IMG/VR virus record: IMGVR_UViG_3300048927_000217 | Coordinates: 1 to 33,841 of that record | DNA from: a virus | Length of the DNA: 33,841 nucleotides | Direction: 5' to 3' (one strand) | Shown here: positions 1 through 6,380 of the stretch, in pieces | How the letters are laid out: each line of letters starts with the position of its first letter | How positions within the stretch are numbered: position 1 is the first letter of the stretch | The notes under the pieces: model-generated | What the model was told of the DNA's origin: nothing | Database searches by the model: none | The model's input: the letters and a program-made list of their open reading frames with translations, nothing else | Position numbers and translations under genes: made by a program

Positions 1-235
1 CAGTCAGAAACGATGGTTCAACAGTAAGGTCGAGTATGAATGGGCGGCCTGAGCTGGCTTCCACTATTTTTGATAGTGGAACCTCTATGTTGGACTGCCG
101 CGGCCACATGCCTAGGGTAAATGTTGGGATGATCGAGTCTTTATGTTTTGGGCTTAGCTTCTGGTAGCCTAAGACTTCCGCTGGACGGCTTCTTAATGAA
201 GGGTAGTATTTGTACTGGTCAAATAAAATGCTCAC
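1..235 (-). CDS. Beta-family protein, N-terminal part (cut by window edge)
   Basis: This reading frame is open from a GTG at 235 to the left edge, giving 78 residues. An AGAGGA ribosome site lies inside the end of the preceding gene, whose stop (237-239) is one base upstream of the GTG, so the two are translationally coupled. The protein begins with a Tyr-rich segment (DQYKYYPSLRSR) followed by a KLSPKHKDSIIPTFTLG stretch. This resembles the opening of the phage beta protein family (PF14350), in which a short start leads into an I-x-P-hydrophobic strand. The family occurs in prophages and its function is unknown to me. As the third gene of the cI operon it would be expressed in the lysogen, so a role in lysogenic conversion or superinfection exclusion is possible. 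The family call is from memory of the pattern. The C-terminus is not in the window. Confidence 0.6.
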   Translation of the reverse strand, partial: MSILFDQYKYYPSLRSRPAEVLGYQKLSPKHKDSIIPTFTLGMWPRQSNIEVPLSKIVEASSGRPFILDLTVEPSFLT

Positions 236-236
236 G

Positions 237-716
237 CTATGCTTCCTCTGCTGACGTTTCATTTAGGCTTTCATTTGAGTCGAGTGCTATGTGGCGGTCT
301 ACCGCCTTGCGTTCTCGTTTCGTGGCTTGCTGTTTCACAGCTTTAGAAATTATGTATGCGTCTATCTCGATGATCTTTGCATTGGCATTTTCTAAGTCTA
401 TGATTTTGATCAGTAGGTCGGCATTCGCTGCGTGTGCTTCAGTAAGGCGGTTAATCAGCCGGAACAAGGGTATGGATAAAAATATACCGAGCAGTAATGC
501 TGCAAGCCAACCGGATATACCAAGCCATATAGACTTTTCGCCGCTAGTTAAAGTGTATATGGACAGCAATACACCTATAATACTTAGGGCAACTCCTATA
601 GCGCTGAGATAGAATCCTGTAGTTGATTCTCCGGTGAGCGGTTTTGAAATTTGCAATTTCTGCCTCCATGCATTTTGCTTTTTTCGCCTGCTTAGAAGTT
701 CATAGTTTTCGTGCAT
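237..716 (-). CDS. Two-TM membrane protein with cytoplasmic coiled coil, cI operon
   Basis: This is a 159-residue protein from the ATG at 716. An in-frame ATG at 740 would add eight residues but lies deep inside cI. Two hydrophobic segments occur at about residues 35-56 (FYLSAIGVALSIIGVLLSIY) and 63-84 (IWLGISGWLAALLLGIFLSIP). They are separated by a short polar loop and followed by a long charged helix with heptad-like spacing (RLINRLTEAHAANADLLIKI) and a basic-then-acidic tail. It overlaps the cI end by 17 bases and is followed at once by the beta-family gene, so it belongs to the repressor transcript. I recognise no named family. A membrane protein made in the lysogen fits superinfection exclusion or signalling to a partner, but this is inference. 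Base composition is more AT-rich than in the structural genes. Confidence 0.7.
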   Translation of the reverse strand: MHENYELLSRRKKQNAWRQKLQISKPLTGESTTGFYLSAIGVALSIIGVLLSIYTLTSGEKSIWLGISGWLAALLLGIFLSIPLFRLINRLTEAHAANADLLIKIIDLENANAKIIEIDAYIISKAVKQQATKRERKAVDRHIALDSNESLNETSAEEA

Positions 717-1587
717 TCCATACAAGCAATACTTTTGCATGTATAGTCAAATCGTCAGTGCGTGCCTGAAGATCTTTATTTTTTGGGTTGTCTGAAATTA
801 ACCACATATGATCTTCGTCTTTGCGCTGGAGCCGTTTAATCAATAAGTCTCCATGCCAAGAGAGTACATATACACCCTCGCCCTGATAATCGGTTACACC
901 GCGATCAACAATTACTGGATCTTTATCATTAATTGTGCCTTCCATGCTTTGCCCCCATCCAGTGATGATTGATAGGGCTTGGGCTGAGGTATACGTCACG
1001 CCTTTTTCGCGCAGCACATCTTCGCGGATGATCACGTTGCGGATGACTTCACTGTACTCCGCAGGCACCTGGCCATGACCCATAGCTGCCCGGATATCGT
1101 ACTGGGGAATAGAGATATCGCCATGTCCCGGCGCAACTTTGATCTGAGCCTGGCTGGGCGGTACTGCTTGAGTCGACGCATCGGAGAGGCTATCCGCAAC
1201 CGCTTTGGCAATTTTGTCCTGGGCTGTGGCATCCAGTGATTTGCCCCCATGTTTACGGAGCATCTCCAAGACTTTTTCGGCGGCAGTGCTCACGGTACTG
1301 CCACTGCTCTTAACCTGGACGGCCTGCATCTGGGCTAACTCAGCGGCAATTCGAGGACTAAATCGCTCTACAGGCTCTTGAAGCAGCCTGGATAACACGA
1401 CTGCGAATTTTGCATTCAAGGGGTTGGTGCCGTTCAGGTACATAGCCACGCCAGCCGGCGAGATATCAGCAGCCTCGGCCACTTTCGCTTGCGTCAGGCC
1501 GAGAGCGTTCTTTTTCTGCGTGAACAGCTTCTTGGCTGCCTCGCACTCGGCTTTCAGCTGGGGGGAGAGATCTTTCTTTTTCGTCAT
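700..1587 (-). CDS. cI: CI-type phage repressor (HTH plus S24 peptidase)
   Basis: The 295-residue repressor maintains lysogeny by binding the operators just upstream and is inactivated by RecA-stimulated self-cleavage. The N-terminal XRE helix-turn-helix lies at about residues 28-55 (LTQAKVAEAADISPAGVAMY). A linker follows, then a LexA/S24 domain from about residue 158. The catalytic serine is Ser214 in GWGQSMEG and the general-base lysine is Lys251 in LLIKRLQR. The likely cleavage area is around AAMGHG (167-172). The gene is transcribed leftward and heads an operon with the two-TM and beta-family genes. The ATG at 1587 has no recognisable Shine-Dalgarno, and the candidate P_RM start is only about 17 bases away. 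The message is therefore nearly leaderless, as for lambda cI made from P_RM. Operator layout and the cro gene opposite support the call. Confidence 0.93.
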   Translation of the reverse strand: MTKKKDLSPQLKAECEAAKKLFTQKKNALGLTQAKVAEAADISPAGVAMYLNGTNPLNAKFAVVLSRLLQEPVERFSPRIAAELAQMQAVQVKSSGSTVSTAAEKVLEMLRKHGGKSLDATAQDKIAKAVADSLSDASTQAVPPSQAQIKVAPGHGDISIPQYDIRAAMGHGQVPAEYSEVIRNVIIREDVLREKGVTYTSAQALSIITGWGQSMEGTINDKDPVIVDRGVTDYQGEGVYVLSWHGDLLIKRLQRKDEDHMWLISDNPKNKDLQARTDDLTIHAKVLLVWNARKL

Positions 1588-1596
1588 GGGCGAAAT

Positions 1597-1660
1597 TTAA
1601 CCGGAGGTTAATTTATCTGCCTCAACCGCCGGTGTTGAATAAATGCTAACCGGCGGTTAA
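1597..1660. promoter_or_regulatory. Three-site operator region between cI and cro
   Basis: Two near-identical 15-bp palindromes stand out: TTAACCGGAGGTTAA (1597-1611) and CTAACCGGCGGTTAA (1646-1660). Between them is a degenerate third site, TCAACCGCCGGTGTTGA (1622-1638). Centres are about 26 and 23 bp apart, close to the lambda OR1-OR3 spacing. The outer sites overlap the -10 elements of the two divergent promoters, so they are expected to bind CI and Cro. The palindromes are seen directly. The protein assignment follows from gene context. Confidence 0.85.
1611..1639 (-). promoter_or_regulatory. Candidate P_RM promoter for cI
   Basis: On the minus strand TTCAAC (1639-1634) and ATAAAT (1616-1611) are 17 bp apart and point towards cI. 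The first operator begins at the edge of this -10 box. Occupation of that site would shut off cI, which is the expected role of the Cro-preferred site. Confidence 0.55.
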
Positions 1661-1663
1661 CAT
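1635..1663 (+). promoter_or_regulatory. Candidate P_R promoter for cro and the early operon
   Basis: TTGAAT (1635-1640) and TAACAT (1658-1663) are separated by 17 bp and point towards cro. The operator at 1646-1660 covers the spacer and most of the -10 box, so repressor bound there would block the promoter. A GAGG ribosome site precedes the cro ATG at 1690. Confidence 0.65.
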
Positions 1664-1689
1664 TGGGTATTCATCACTGAGGCAATGCC

Positions 1690-1941
1690 ATGAATCGAAC
1701 ACTGCTACCTGAGCTGGTTGAGCGAATCGGTCAGACCGCTGTCGCCAAAGGGCTCGATGTGAGCGCCCCAGCCATTGTCAAAGCGGTCAAGACTGGGCGA
1801 GTCATTTTTGTAATCGAGAACGACGACGGGACGATGACAGGGGAGGAATTGCGGCCGTTTCCGAGTCGCCCCGGCCTGGTGCGTGGGACAAATTCTGCGT
1901 CATCCGGTCGTGCGCGGGTAGGTGATCAAAACACCTGCTGA
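1690..1941 (+). CDS. cro: Cro-like repressor
   Basis: This is an 83-residue protein divergent from cI across the operators. The segment LVERIGQTAVAKGLDVSAPA carries the Cro helix-turn-helix, with IVKAVKTGRVIFVI following. The next strand and the EELRPFPS tail match lambda Cro in order (AINKAIHAGRKIFL, then EEVKPFPS). Cro binds the same operators as CI, represses cI and commits the phage to lysis. The ATG at 1690 follows a TGAGGC ribosome site. The C-terminal 20 residues are longer than in lambda Cro and look disordered. No cII-like gene follows; the next gene is the replication initiator. Confidence 0.88.
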   Translation: MNRTLLPELVERIGQTAVAKGLDVSAPAIVKAVKTGRVIFVIENDDGTMTGEELRPFPSRPGLVRGTNSASSGRARVGDQNTC

Positions 1942-1969
1942 TCCATCCAGTACCTGAATCGCGGGCATA

Positions 1970-1998
1970 AAAAAACCGGGTGGCAGCCCGGCTTTCTC
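1970..1998 (+). terminator. Weak hairpin terminator after cro
   Basis: An A-tract is followed by CCGGG (1976-1980), a six-base loop and CCCGG (1987-1991), then CTTTCTC. The downstream T-run is interrupted, so termination would be partial. The position between cro and the O-like gene is that of lambda tR1. Confidence 0.55.
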
Positions 1999-2065
1999 AA
2001 CTTCTTAAATCGAGACCGATTATGCATCTCTCCAATGATGCGCGCAATGCTGCGCCTATCGCTCA

Positions 2066-2833
2066 ATGTCCGTCGCAATGGTGGCAAGCGTGAGCGTACA
2101 AGCTATGACCTGGGCACTCGCCATTCCCAAAGCTGCACTTGAGAATCCTGCAGCCCGTCATGTCCTGCTCTGCCTCGCCAACTACGCAGGCAGCGATGGA
2201 AGAGGGGCATTCCCTTCTGCCGGGACTCTCTCTGACGACACCGGCCTTTCTGAGCGAACAGTACGGCTGAAGCTAGATGAGCTCGCCCAGGCCGGTTGGA
2301 TCGCTGAGGGAAACCAGGCAATTGCTGCTGCCCATATCGATCGCCGCGACCGTCGCCCCGTCGTTTACGACCTGCTGATTAAGCGGGGTGCATCTGCTGC
2401 ACCTCGTCCTGAACGGGGTGCAGGAAACCGCACGGGGTGCAGCTCACAGCAGAACGGGGTGCAGCAAAACGCAGAACGGGGTGCAGCAGCTGCACCCAAT
2501 CCGTCATTGAACCAATCTACTCTCTCTCAGCGCGAGCCGTTCGCGATGTCCCTTGAATGGGAACCGAATCCGGAACTGCTGAAAGCCTACGCCCGCCGGG
2601 CAGGTCTGACCCTGGATCAGTTCAACGCGGTTGCCATATCCGGCTTTGTGCTCCACCACGATGCCAAGGGCGTGGCCCAAACCGAAAAGCAGTGGCTGGC
2701 CGCTCTGGTCAGCTGGGTGAAATCCGATCTCGCTCGCGCTGCGCGCTCTCCCGTTGCTCGCAGCAGCGGATCGCAGCGCTCCAACTTCGATGACGATGAC
2801 ACGTCGTGGATCGGGGAAGGGGGCGGCCAATGA
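2066..2833 (+). CDS. O-like replication initiator (winged HTH plus DnaT-type domain)
   Basis: The 255-residue protein joins an N-terminal winged-helix domain (about residues 18-105; GTLSDDTGLSERTVRLKLDE is the recognition region) to a C-terminal DnaT-like segment at about 164-230. The second segment contains LEWEPNPELLKAYARRAGL and ends with WLAALVSWVKSDLA, as in primosomal DnaT. Between them the gene carries direct repeats that look like iterons, as in lambda O. It probably binds the origin inside its own gene and recruits helicase loader and DnaB. Its stop overlaps the start of the P-like gene (ATGA). The start is uncertain: no good ribosome site precedes the ATG at 2066, and the homology-like region begins at MTWALAIPK (ATG 2105). 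Confidence 0.8.
   Translation: MSVAMVASVSVQAMTWALAIPKAALENPAARHVLLCLANYAGSDGRGAFPSAGTLSDDTGLSERTVRLKLDELAQAGWIAEGNQAIAAAHIDRRDRRPVVYDLLIKRGASAAPRPERGAGNRTGCSSQQNGVQQNAERGAAAAPNPSLNQSTLSQREPFAMSLEWEPNPELLKAYARRAGLTLDQFNAVAISGFVLHHDAKGVAQTEKQWLAALVSWVKSDLARAARSPVARSSGSQRSNFDDDDTSWIGEGGGQ
2384..2486 (+). repeat. Iteron array, probable replication origin
   Basis: ACGGGGTGCAG occurs at 2413-2423, 2432-2442, 2454-2464 and 2476-2486. A shortened copy, CGGGGTGCA, lies at 2384-2392. The last two intervals are 22 bp, two helical turns; the others are 19 and about 30. The copies lie in the initiator gene between its two domains, the location of the lambda origin within O. The repeats are direct and intragenic, and encode a low-complexity linker. 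Confidence 0.75.
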
Positions 2834-3513
2834 ATCAGGTTGCAACCGTGGCCCATGGCTTGTGGGCAAAGGTCCAGGCTGGCCAATACGTGCCCTCGGA
2901 TTACTCGCTGCCTGCCGATGTGAAGGCCGAGCTCAATCGCAAAACTGCGGCGGTGATCAACGATCTGTTCCGTGATCTGCGCACGATCTGCAGCGCCTGG
3001 CAGCGAGCGTGGCCGGACGAAGCAACGTACAAGGCTGCCAAGCAGCAATGGCTGACTGCGTTTCTCGAGGCCGGTATCAACACCCCGGAGCAACTGCAGT
3101 TCGGTTTGATGCGCTGCCGGCAATCCGGTCGCGAGTTCATCCCGGCGCCTGGGAAATTCATCGAGTGGTGCCAGCCTTCGCCGGAAATGCTAGGCCTTCC
3201 TCCGCTCGCTGCGGCCTTCCGTGAGGCTTGCCGCAACGCGCATCCCGCCATGGCGGGGAAGGGTAAGTGGACCCATGACGCGGTCTGGCACGCCGCCAAG
3301 GAAAGTGGTTTCGAGAACCTGAACAAGCTGGCTACCGATGTGAGCGCCAAGCTGTTCGAGCGCAACTACACGATTGCCGTTCGGCGCCTGGTCGCAGGTG
3401 AGCCGCTGCAGAGAATGCCGCTGGCTCTCCCTGCGGAGGTGCCAGGCCAGCGCACGCCAAAAGTGGGGAATGAAGCCCTGGCGGCGATCCGGTCCAGGAT
3501 GCTCGGCCGATGA
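2830..3513 (+). CDS. Replication protein P-like helicase loader
   Basis: The 227-residue protein starts at the ATG at 2830, which overlaps the previous stop (ATGA). Its order of motifs follows the lambda P family (PF06992): an early FRDLRTICSAWQRAW region, then KQQWLTAFLEAGINTPEQLQ, a REFIPAPGKFIEWC block, and a C-terminal helical part with VRRLVAGEPLQRMPL and an ALAAIRSRML end. The family loads the replicative helicase DnaB at the phage origin in partnership with O, which is encoded immediately upstream. The ORF could be read from 2806, but the overlap and the family start favour 2830. Confidence 0.85.
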   Translation: MNQVATVAHGLWAKVQAGQYVPSDYSLPADVKAELNRKTAAVINDLFRDLRTICSAWQRAWPDEATYKAAKQQWLTAFLEAGINTPEQLQFGLMRCRQSGREFIPAPGKFIEWCQPSPEMLGLPPLAAAFREACRNAHPAMAGKGKWTHDAVWHAAKESGFENLNKLATDVSAKLFERNYTIAVRRLVAGEPLQRMPLALPAEVPGQRTPKVGNEALAAIRSRMLGR

Positions 3514-3722
3514 TCGAGCTTCCCGCACCTGACCTCACTGAATACCGATACGCGCTGTACTGCCGCTCCGACCTGTTCGGACTCTCCAGTACCCCGCATC
3601 CACCCATTGCGCTCTATCGCGACGAAGCTGCGGCCGTCGCGCATGGCCAACTCATGTGGCCGAGTGCTTACACCGTCATCGACCTTCATGGAGAAGACAG
3701 CCCATGCGGCAATCGAAACTGA
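3510..3722 (+). CDS. Hypothetical 70-residue early protein
   Basis: The start overlaps the stop of the P-like gene (ATGA at 3510-3513) and its end overlaps the YbcO-like gene by 19 bases, so it is in the early operon. The protein has a Tyr/Cys-rich start (YRYALYCRSD), then an ALYRDEAAAVAHGQLMWPSA segment and a short hydrophilic end. It has no membrane segment. I do not recognise a family. The placement and compact size resemble the small nin-region genes of lambdoid phages. Confidence 0.7.
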   Translation: MIELPAPDLTEYRYALYCRSDLFGLSSTPHPPIALYRDEAAAVAHGQLMWPSAYTVIDLHGEDSPCGNRN

Positions 3723-4000
3723 CCAAGGCCGCACGCAGCCGGGAGTGCCAAGTGCGCATTCCCGGGGTGTGCAACGGCAATCCAGAAACTACCGTGCTTG
3801 CGCATTACCGCCTGGCGGGCACGTGCGGTGTTGGTATGAAACCCCACGACATGCAGGGCGCTTGGACGTGCAGCGCCTGCCATGACGCCTGTGATGGCCG
3901 TCGCCGCGATATCGACCGCGATACAGCGCGGCAGTACCACGCTGAGGGAGTGATGCGCACCCAAGCCGCCTTGCTCCATGAGGGGGTGCTGACCGCATGA
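3704..4000 (+). CDS. ybcO: YbcO/DUF1364-family nuclease-like protein
   Basis: The 98-residue protein is very similar in pattern to E. coli DLP12 YbcO (PF07102): an LTKAARSRECQVRIPGVCNG start, then a VLAHYRLAG segment, then an ACHDACDGR-type cysteine/histidine cluster, and an ALLHEGVLTA-like end. The paired cysteines (CQV...CNG; CSAC) and histidines suggest a zinc-bound HNH-type fold. It sits in the nin-like region beside replication genes, where such nucleases are thought to act in recombination. The ATG at 3704 matches the family start and has GGAG upstream. The longer reading from 3656 would be an out-of-register extension. Its 3' end overlaps the integrase-like gene (ATGA). Confidence 0.88.
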   Translation: MRQSKLTKAARSRECQVRIPGVCNGNPETTVLAHYRLAGTCGVGMKPHDMQGAWTCSACHDACDGRRRDIDRDTARQYHAEGVMRTQAALLHEGVLTA

Positions 4001-5295
4001 GTGCGACTCGGGAAGTGAAGTTCAGCGAGGCCGAAGTTCGCCGGCAGGCCGCCGACAAGGCCGTACGCGACCTGCGCGACCCTCGTCACCCAGGGCTGTA
4101 CCTGCGGTTCTGGATTACCCGCGAGCGCGGCACTTGGCACCTGGTGCGTGGCAAGAAGTGGGTGCCGGTCGCACGCTGGCCTGACCTGGGTGTTGCAGCG
4201 GTGATCGCCGAGCTGCCCGCGCTGCGTCGGCGACTGCTGCGCGATCCGGCCACCGCGCCCGTGGCGTCCGGCATGAGTACTGTGGGCCAGCTGCTGGACT
4301 GGTACGGCGATCGGATGACCCGCGACCGCTCGTTGTCGGTGAAGCGCAAGGCAGGTGCACGGTCTGCCATCGCTCAGCACCTAAAGCCACGCTTGGCGGA
4401 CCTGGCCCTGGCGGAAGTGAGTGCCGACTCTCTCGACAAGCAACTGATGTGGCCGGCTCAGGCCGATGTGTCGCTCTCTTACCTGCGGCAGATGTTCGCC
4501 CTGTTGCTGACCGCCTTCCGTCAAGCCCTGAAACTGGGCCTGATCGACGGAAACCCAATGGCTGGGATGCGTTTCAACGACTTCACCAAGGCCAAGATCC
4601 TGCCGAAGGCGGCGCGCCTGCGTGACGTGCAGCTGCCCGAGCTGATGCAGCAACTGGCTCACGCCTTTGATGCGAGCCCTGGTGACGCGATGCTTGCCCT
4701 GATGATGTTGGCCCACGGCACCCGAATCGGTGAAACCCGCATGGCGCGGTGGGCTGATGTCTCGTTGGCGGCGGCCGAGTGGTTCATCCCAGCGGCGAAT
4801 ACCAAGACTCGCACCGAGCACCGCTTACCTCTGACCGCCCAGCTGCAAGCACTGCTGACCCGCTACAGGGCAATTCAGCAGGCTCAGGGTTACCAGGGCG
4901 CCTACCTGTTCCCGAGTAGACGCGGGCTGCCGCTGAGCGAGACGCAGGCCAGTGCCGTCTTCACCCGATTGGGGCAGGGTGCCTGGACTAGTCACGACCT
5001 GCGCAAGGTGTCCCGCACCACTTGGACCGACCTCGGCATCGACGGCCATATAGGCGAGATGCTGCTGAATCACTCGCTGGGCAAGATCGCCAGCACCTAT
5101 ATCCACACCCAGGCCATGCAGCAGCGCCGGGCAGCCCTGGAGAAGTGGCACGCCTGGTTAGACGGCATTGGCTTTGGTGCCATTCACGGCCTTACAGAGG
5201 CCTTATCCGAGATTTCTCATAACGGCGCGCAGCCCGCTAATGGCGAGGCTTCGAGCGACCTTACTGAATTTGTTACTAGCGAGGATTCGAAATGA
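3997..5295 (+). CDS. Tyrosine recombinase embedded in the early operon
   Basis: This is a 432-residue site-specific recombinase with a full active site: Arg243 (HGTRIGE), Lys270 (TKTRTEHR), His333 and Arg336 (SHDLR), His359 (LLNHSLG) and nucleophile Tyr368 (ASTYIHT). The N-terminal 90 residues contain a GLYLRFW...HLVRGKKWVPVARWPDLG unit like the DUF4102-type arm-binding domain of P4-type integrases, followed by a SAM-like core-binding domain. It overlaps both neighbours by ATGA, so it is part of the early rightward transcript. It is not next to the att core, where a second, lambda-type integrase lies. Possible roles are multimer resolution, a second integration system, or a domesticated integrase. 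Confidence 0.88.
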   Translation: MSATREVKFSEAEVRRQAADKAVRDLRDPRHPGLYLRFWITRERGTWHLVRGKKWVPVARWPDLGVAAVIAELPALRRRLLRDPATAPVASGMSTVGQLLDWYGDRMTRDRSLSVKRKAGARSAIAQHLKPRLADLALAEVSADSLDKQLMWPAQADVSLSYLRQMFALLLTAFRQALKLGLIDGNPMAGMRFNDFTKAKILPKAARLRDVQLPELMQQLAHAFDASPGDAMLALMMLAHGTRIGETRMARWADVSLAAAEWFIPAANTKTRTEHRLPLTAQLQALLTRYRAIQQAQGYQGAYLFPSRRGLPLSETQASAVFTRLGQGAWTSHDLRKVSRTTWTDLGIDGHIGEMLLNHSLGKIASTYIHTQAMQQRRAALEKWHAWLDGIGFGAIHGLTEALSEISHNGAQPANGEASSDLTEFVTSEDSK

Positions 5296-5624
5296 CAGGG
5301 AGGCGCCATGGACCATCTCTCCGGCGAGAGCTCAAGTTCATCATCGAGTGCGCCACCTGCGGCGGAAGCGGACTCTTCATTGGTGTGTTCCATCAGATGG
5401 ATTGTCCGCACTGCTTGGGGGCTGGATGGCTTTGCGGACACTCACTCAAGCCTCTTGCGGCGAGCGACATCGTTCCGGTGCTCAACAGTCGTCTCAGGGA
5501 TGCTCTGGCCGAGATTGCAAAGGCCAGGCAACTGCTTGGTGCGGGCAGTTCGCAGGGGCCGGAGCGGCAGTATCACGAGAACAACCGCCGCGGCGCCGGC
5601 GGCACCAACTACACCGGGGATTGA
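5292..5624 (+). CDS. Small protein with twin CxxCxG zinc motifs
   Basis: The 110-residue protein starts at an ATG overlapping the recombinase stop (ATGA). Near the N-terminus are two CxxCxGxG units, CATCGGSG at about residues 20-27 and CPHCLGAG at 38-45. This is the pattern of half a DnaJ zinc-finger domain, able to hold one zinc. The remainder is a helix (LRDALAEIAKARQLLGAG) and a hydrophilic tail. No J domain is present. Early phage genes in this place often carry such single zinc ribbons. Binding of DNA or a partner protein is a guess. Confidence 0.7.
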   Translation: MTGRRHGPSLRRELKFIIECATCGGSGLFIGVFHQMDCPHCLGAGWLCGHSLKPLAASDIVPVLNSRLRDALAEIAKARQLLGAGSSQGPERQYHENNRRGAGGTNYTGD

Positions 5625-5635
5625 GGGGAAGGACA

Positions 5636-6310
5636 ATGAAAATTATCAGCGCTCGCCAAGCGTGGCACGATGCATTGCACGAAGATCGCCCATCGGCCCT
5701 GGCCGTTGCGGCAGAGGCCGCAGTTTTGGGCAAGAGGAGTGGGCCGGGAGACGTGAAGATCATGGTTATGCTGGAAAATCATGACGGAAAAGAGGTGGTC
5801 AAGGTCTACGACATTCGAAAGGAAGGCGTGCAAGAAACCCGCTCGGGCCGCCGCCTCACTGAAGCACGCTGCGCGCACATGCTTACAGCTGGCTTGATAC
5901 TGGTGGCAATCGACTCGTTATCGAAGTCGCTCCGTCATCTGGGAAACTTCCTGTACTCGCCCATTGCCAACGGCAACGACCTCAGCGTTGCTCATGGTCT
6001 CGTATGGCTTGGCAGCGGCCTGGAATCGCTTACTGAACGCAAGAAGCAGCGTGCTTACTGGATGGCCATGGCCGCTCTGCAGTCGCACAAGATGTTTGTT
6101 GCCGGCGCTGAAGGCATGGGGCCTGGCGCTGTCTGCATGTTTGTCGAGGATCGCACTGGCGAAAAGATGAACCCGCAGAACTGGGCCAGGGACTGGCAAG
6201 GCATTTGGGATGCTCTTTGCTCCCATGTCGACAAGCTTGATAAGCAAGCCTTAAAGCCCGTCGCAGCGGTCGTTCAACGGTTCCGTGAGCGGGACGAAAT
6301 GGCCGCTTGA
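5636..6310 (+). CDS. Probable late-gene regulator in the Q position
   Basis: The ATG at 5636 has a strong AGGGGAAGG ribosome site. It is preferred over the 380-residue open frame that starts at 5168 and runs antiparallel to nothing recognisable. The 224-residue protein has an N-terminal part with short strands (KIMVMLENHDGKEVVKVYDI). A helical domain then carries SLRHLGNFLYSPIANGNDLS, a KKQRAYWMAMAALQSHK segment and NPQNWARDWQGIWDALC. These helical motifs recall the DUF1133-type Q-like antiterminators, but the match is by eye. It is the last gene of the early operon and is followed directly by a promoter and a terminator, the lambda Q-pR'-tR' order. I infer a late antiterminator; it could be a different regulator. 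Confidence 0.55.
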   Translation: MKIISARQAWHDALHEDRPSALAVAAEAAVLGKRSGPGDVKIMVMLENHDGKEVVKVYDIRKEGVQETRSGRRLTEARCAHMLTAGLILVAIDSLSKSLRHLGNFLYSPIANGNDLSVAHGLVWLGSGLESLTERKKQRAYWMAMAALQSHKMFVAGAEGMGPGAVCMFVEDRTGEKMNPQNWARDWQGIWDALCSHVDKLDKQALKPVAAVVQRFRERDEMAA

Positions 6311-6336
6311 CGTTTTGAGGAGTGTTCTGGCATTAT
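6307..6336 (+). promoter_or_regulatory. Candidate late promoter (pR'-like)
   Basis: TTGACG (6307-6312) overlaps the stop of the Q-position gene. CATTAT (6331-6336) lies 18 bp further on. The transcript would begin about 6343, pass a hairpin at 6353-6369 and meet a strong terminator at 6381. The late genes would then need antitermination. Confidence 0.5.
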
Positions 6337-6352
6337 TTAGCCATCGTCATAA

Positions 6353-6369
6353 TTTCGCCTATGGCGAAA
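6353..6369. repeat. Inverted repeat in the late leader
   Basis: TTTCGCC and GGCGAAA flank a three-base loop, a perfect 7-bp stem between the candidate late promoter and the leader terminator. AT-rich sequence on both sides could extend it with bulged A residues. A role as a pause or antiterminator-loading element is possible but not shown by sequence alone. Confidence 0.55.
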
Positions 6370-6380
6370 AATTATACAGA

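Noticed and set aside
148-612. 154-codon plus-strand frame over the two-TM gene
   Set aside because: It is antisense to the two-TM protein, which has coherent membrane and coiled-coil segments and tight coupling to cI. The plus-strand product is Ser/Ala-rich with no ribosome site.
2022-2093. 23-codon frame starting MHLSNDARNAAP between cro and the O-like gene
   Set aside because: Short, with no clear ribosome site and no recognisable product. It may be a leader peptide, but nothing supports it beyond being open.
2384-2486. CRISPR-like array
   Set aside because: The repeats are 11 bp, lie within a coding frame and have short irregular spacers. They fit iterons, not CRISPR.
5168-5635. N-terminal extension of the Q-position protein
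   Set aside because: The extension overlaps the recombinase and zinc-motif genes in another frame. A strong ribosome site occurs just before the ATG at 5636.
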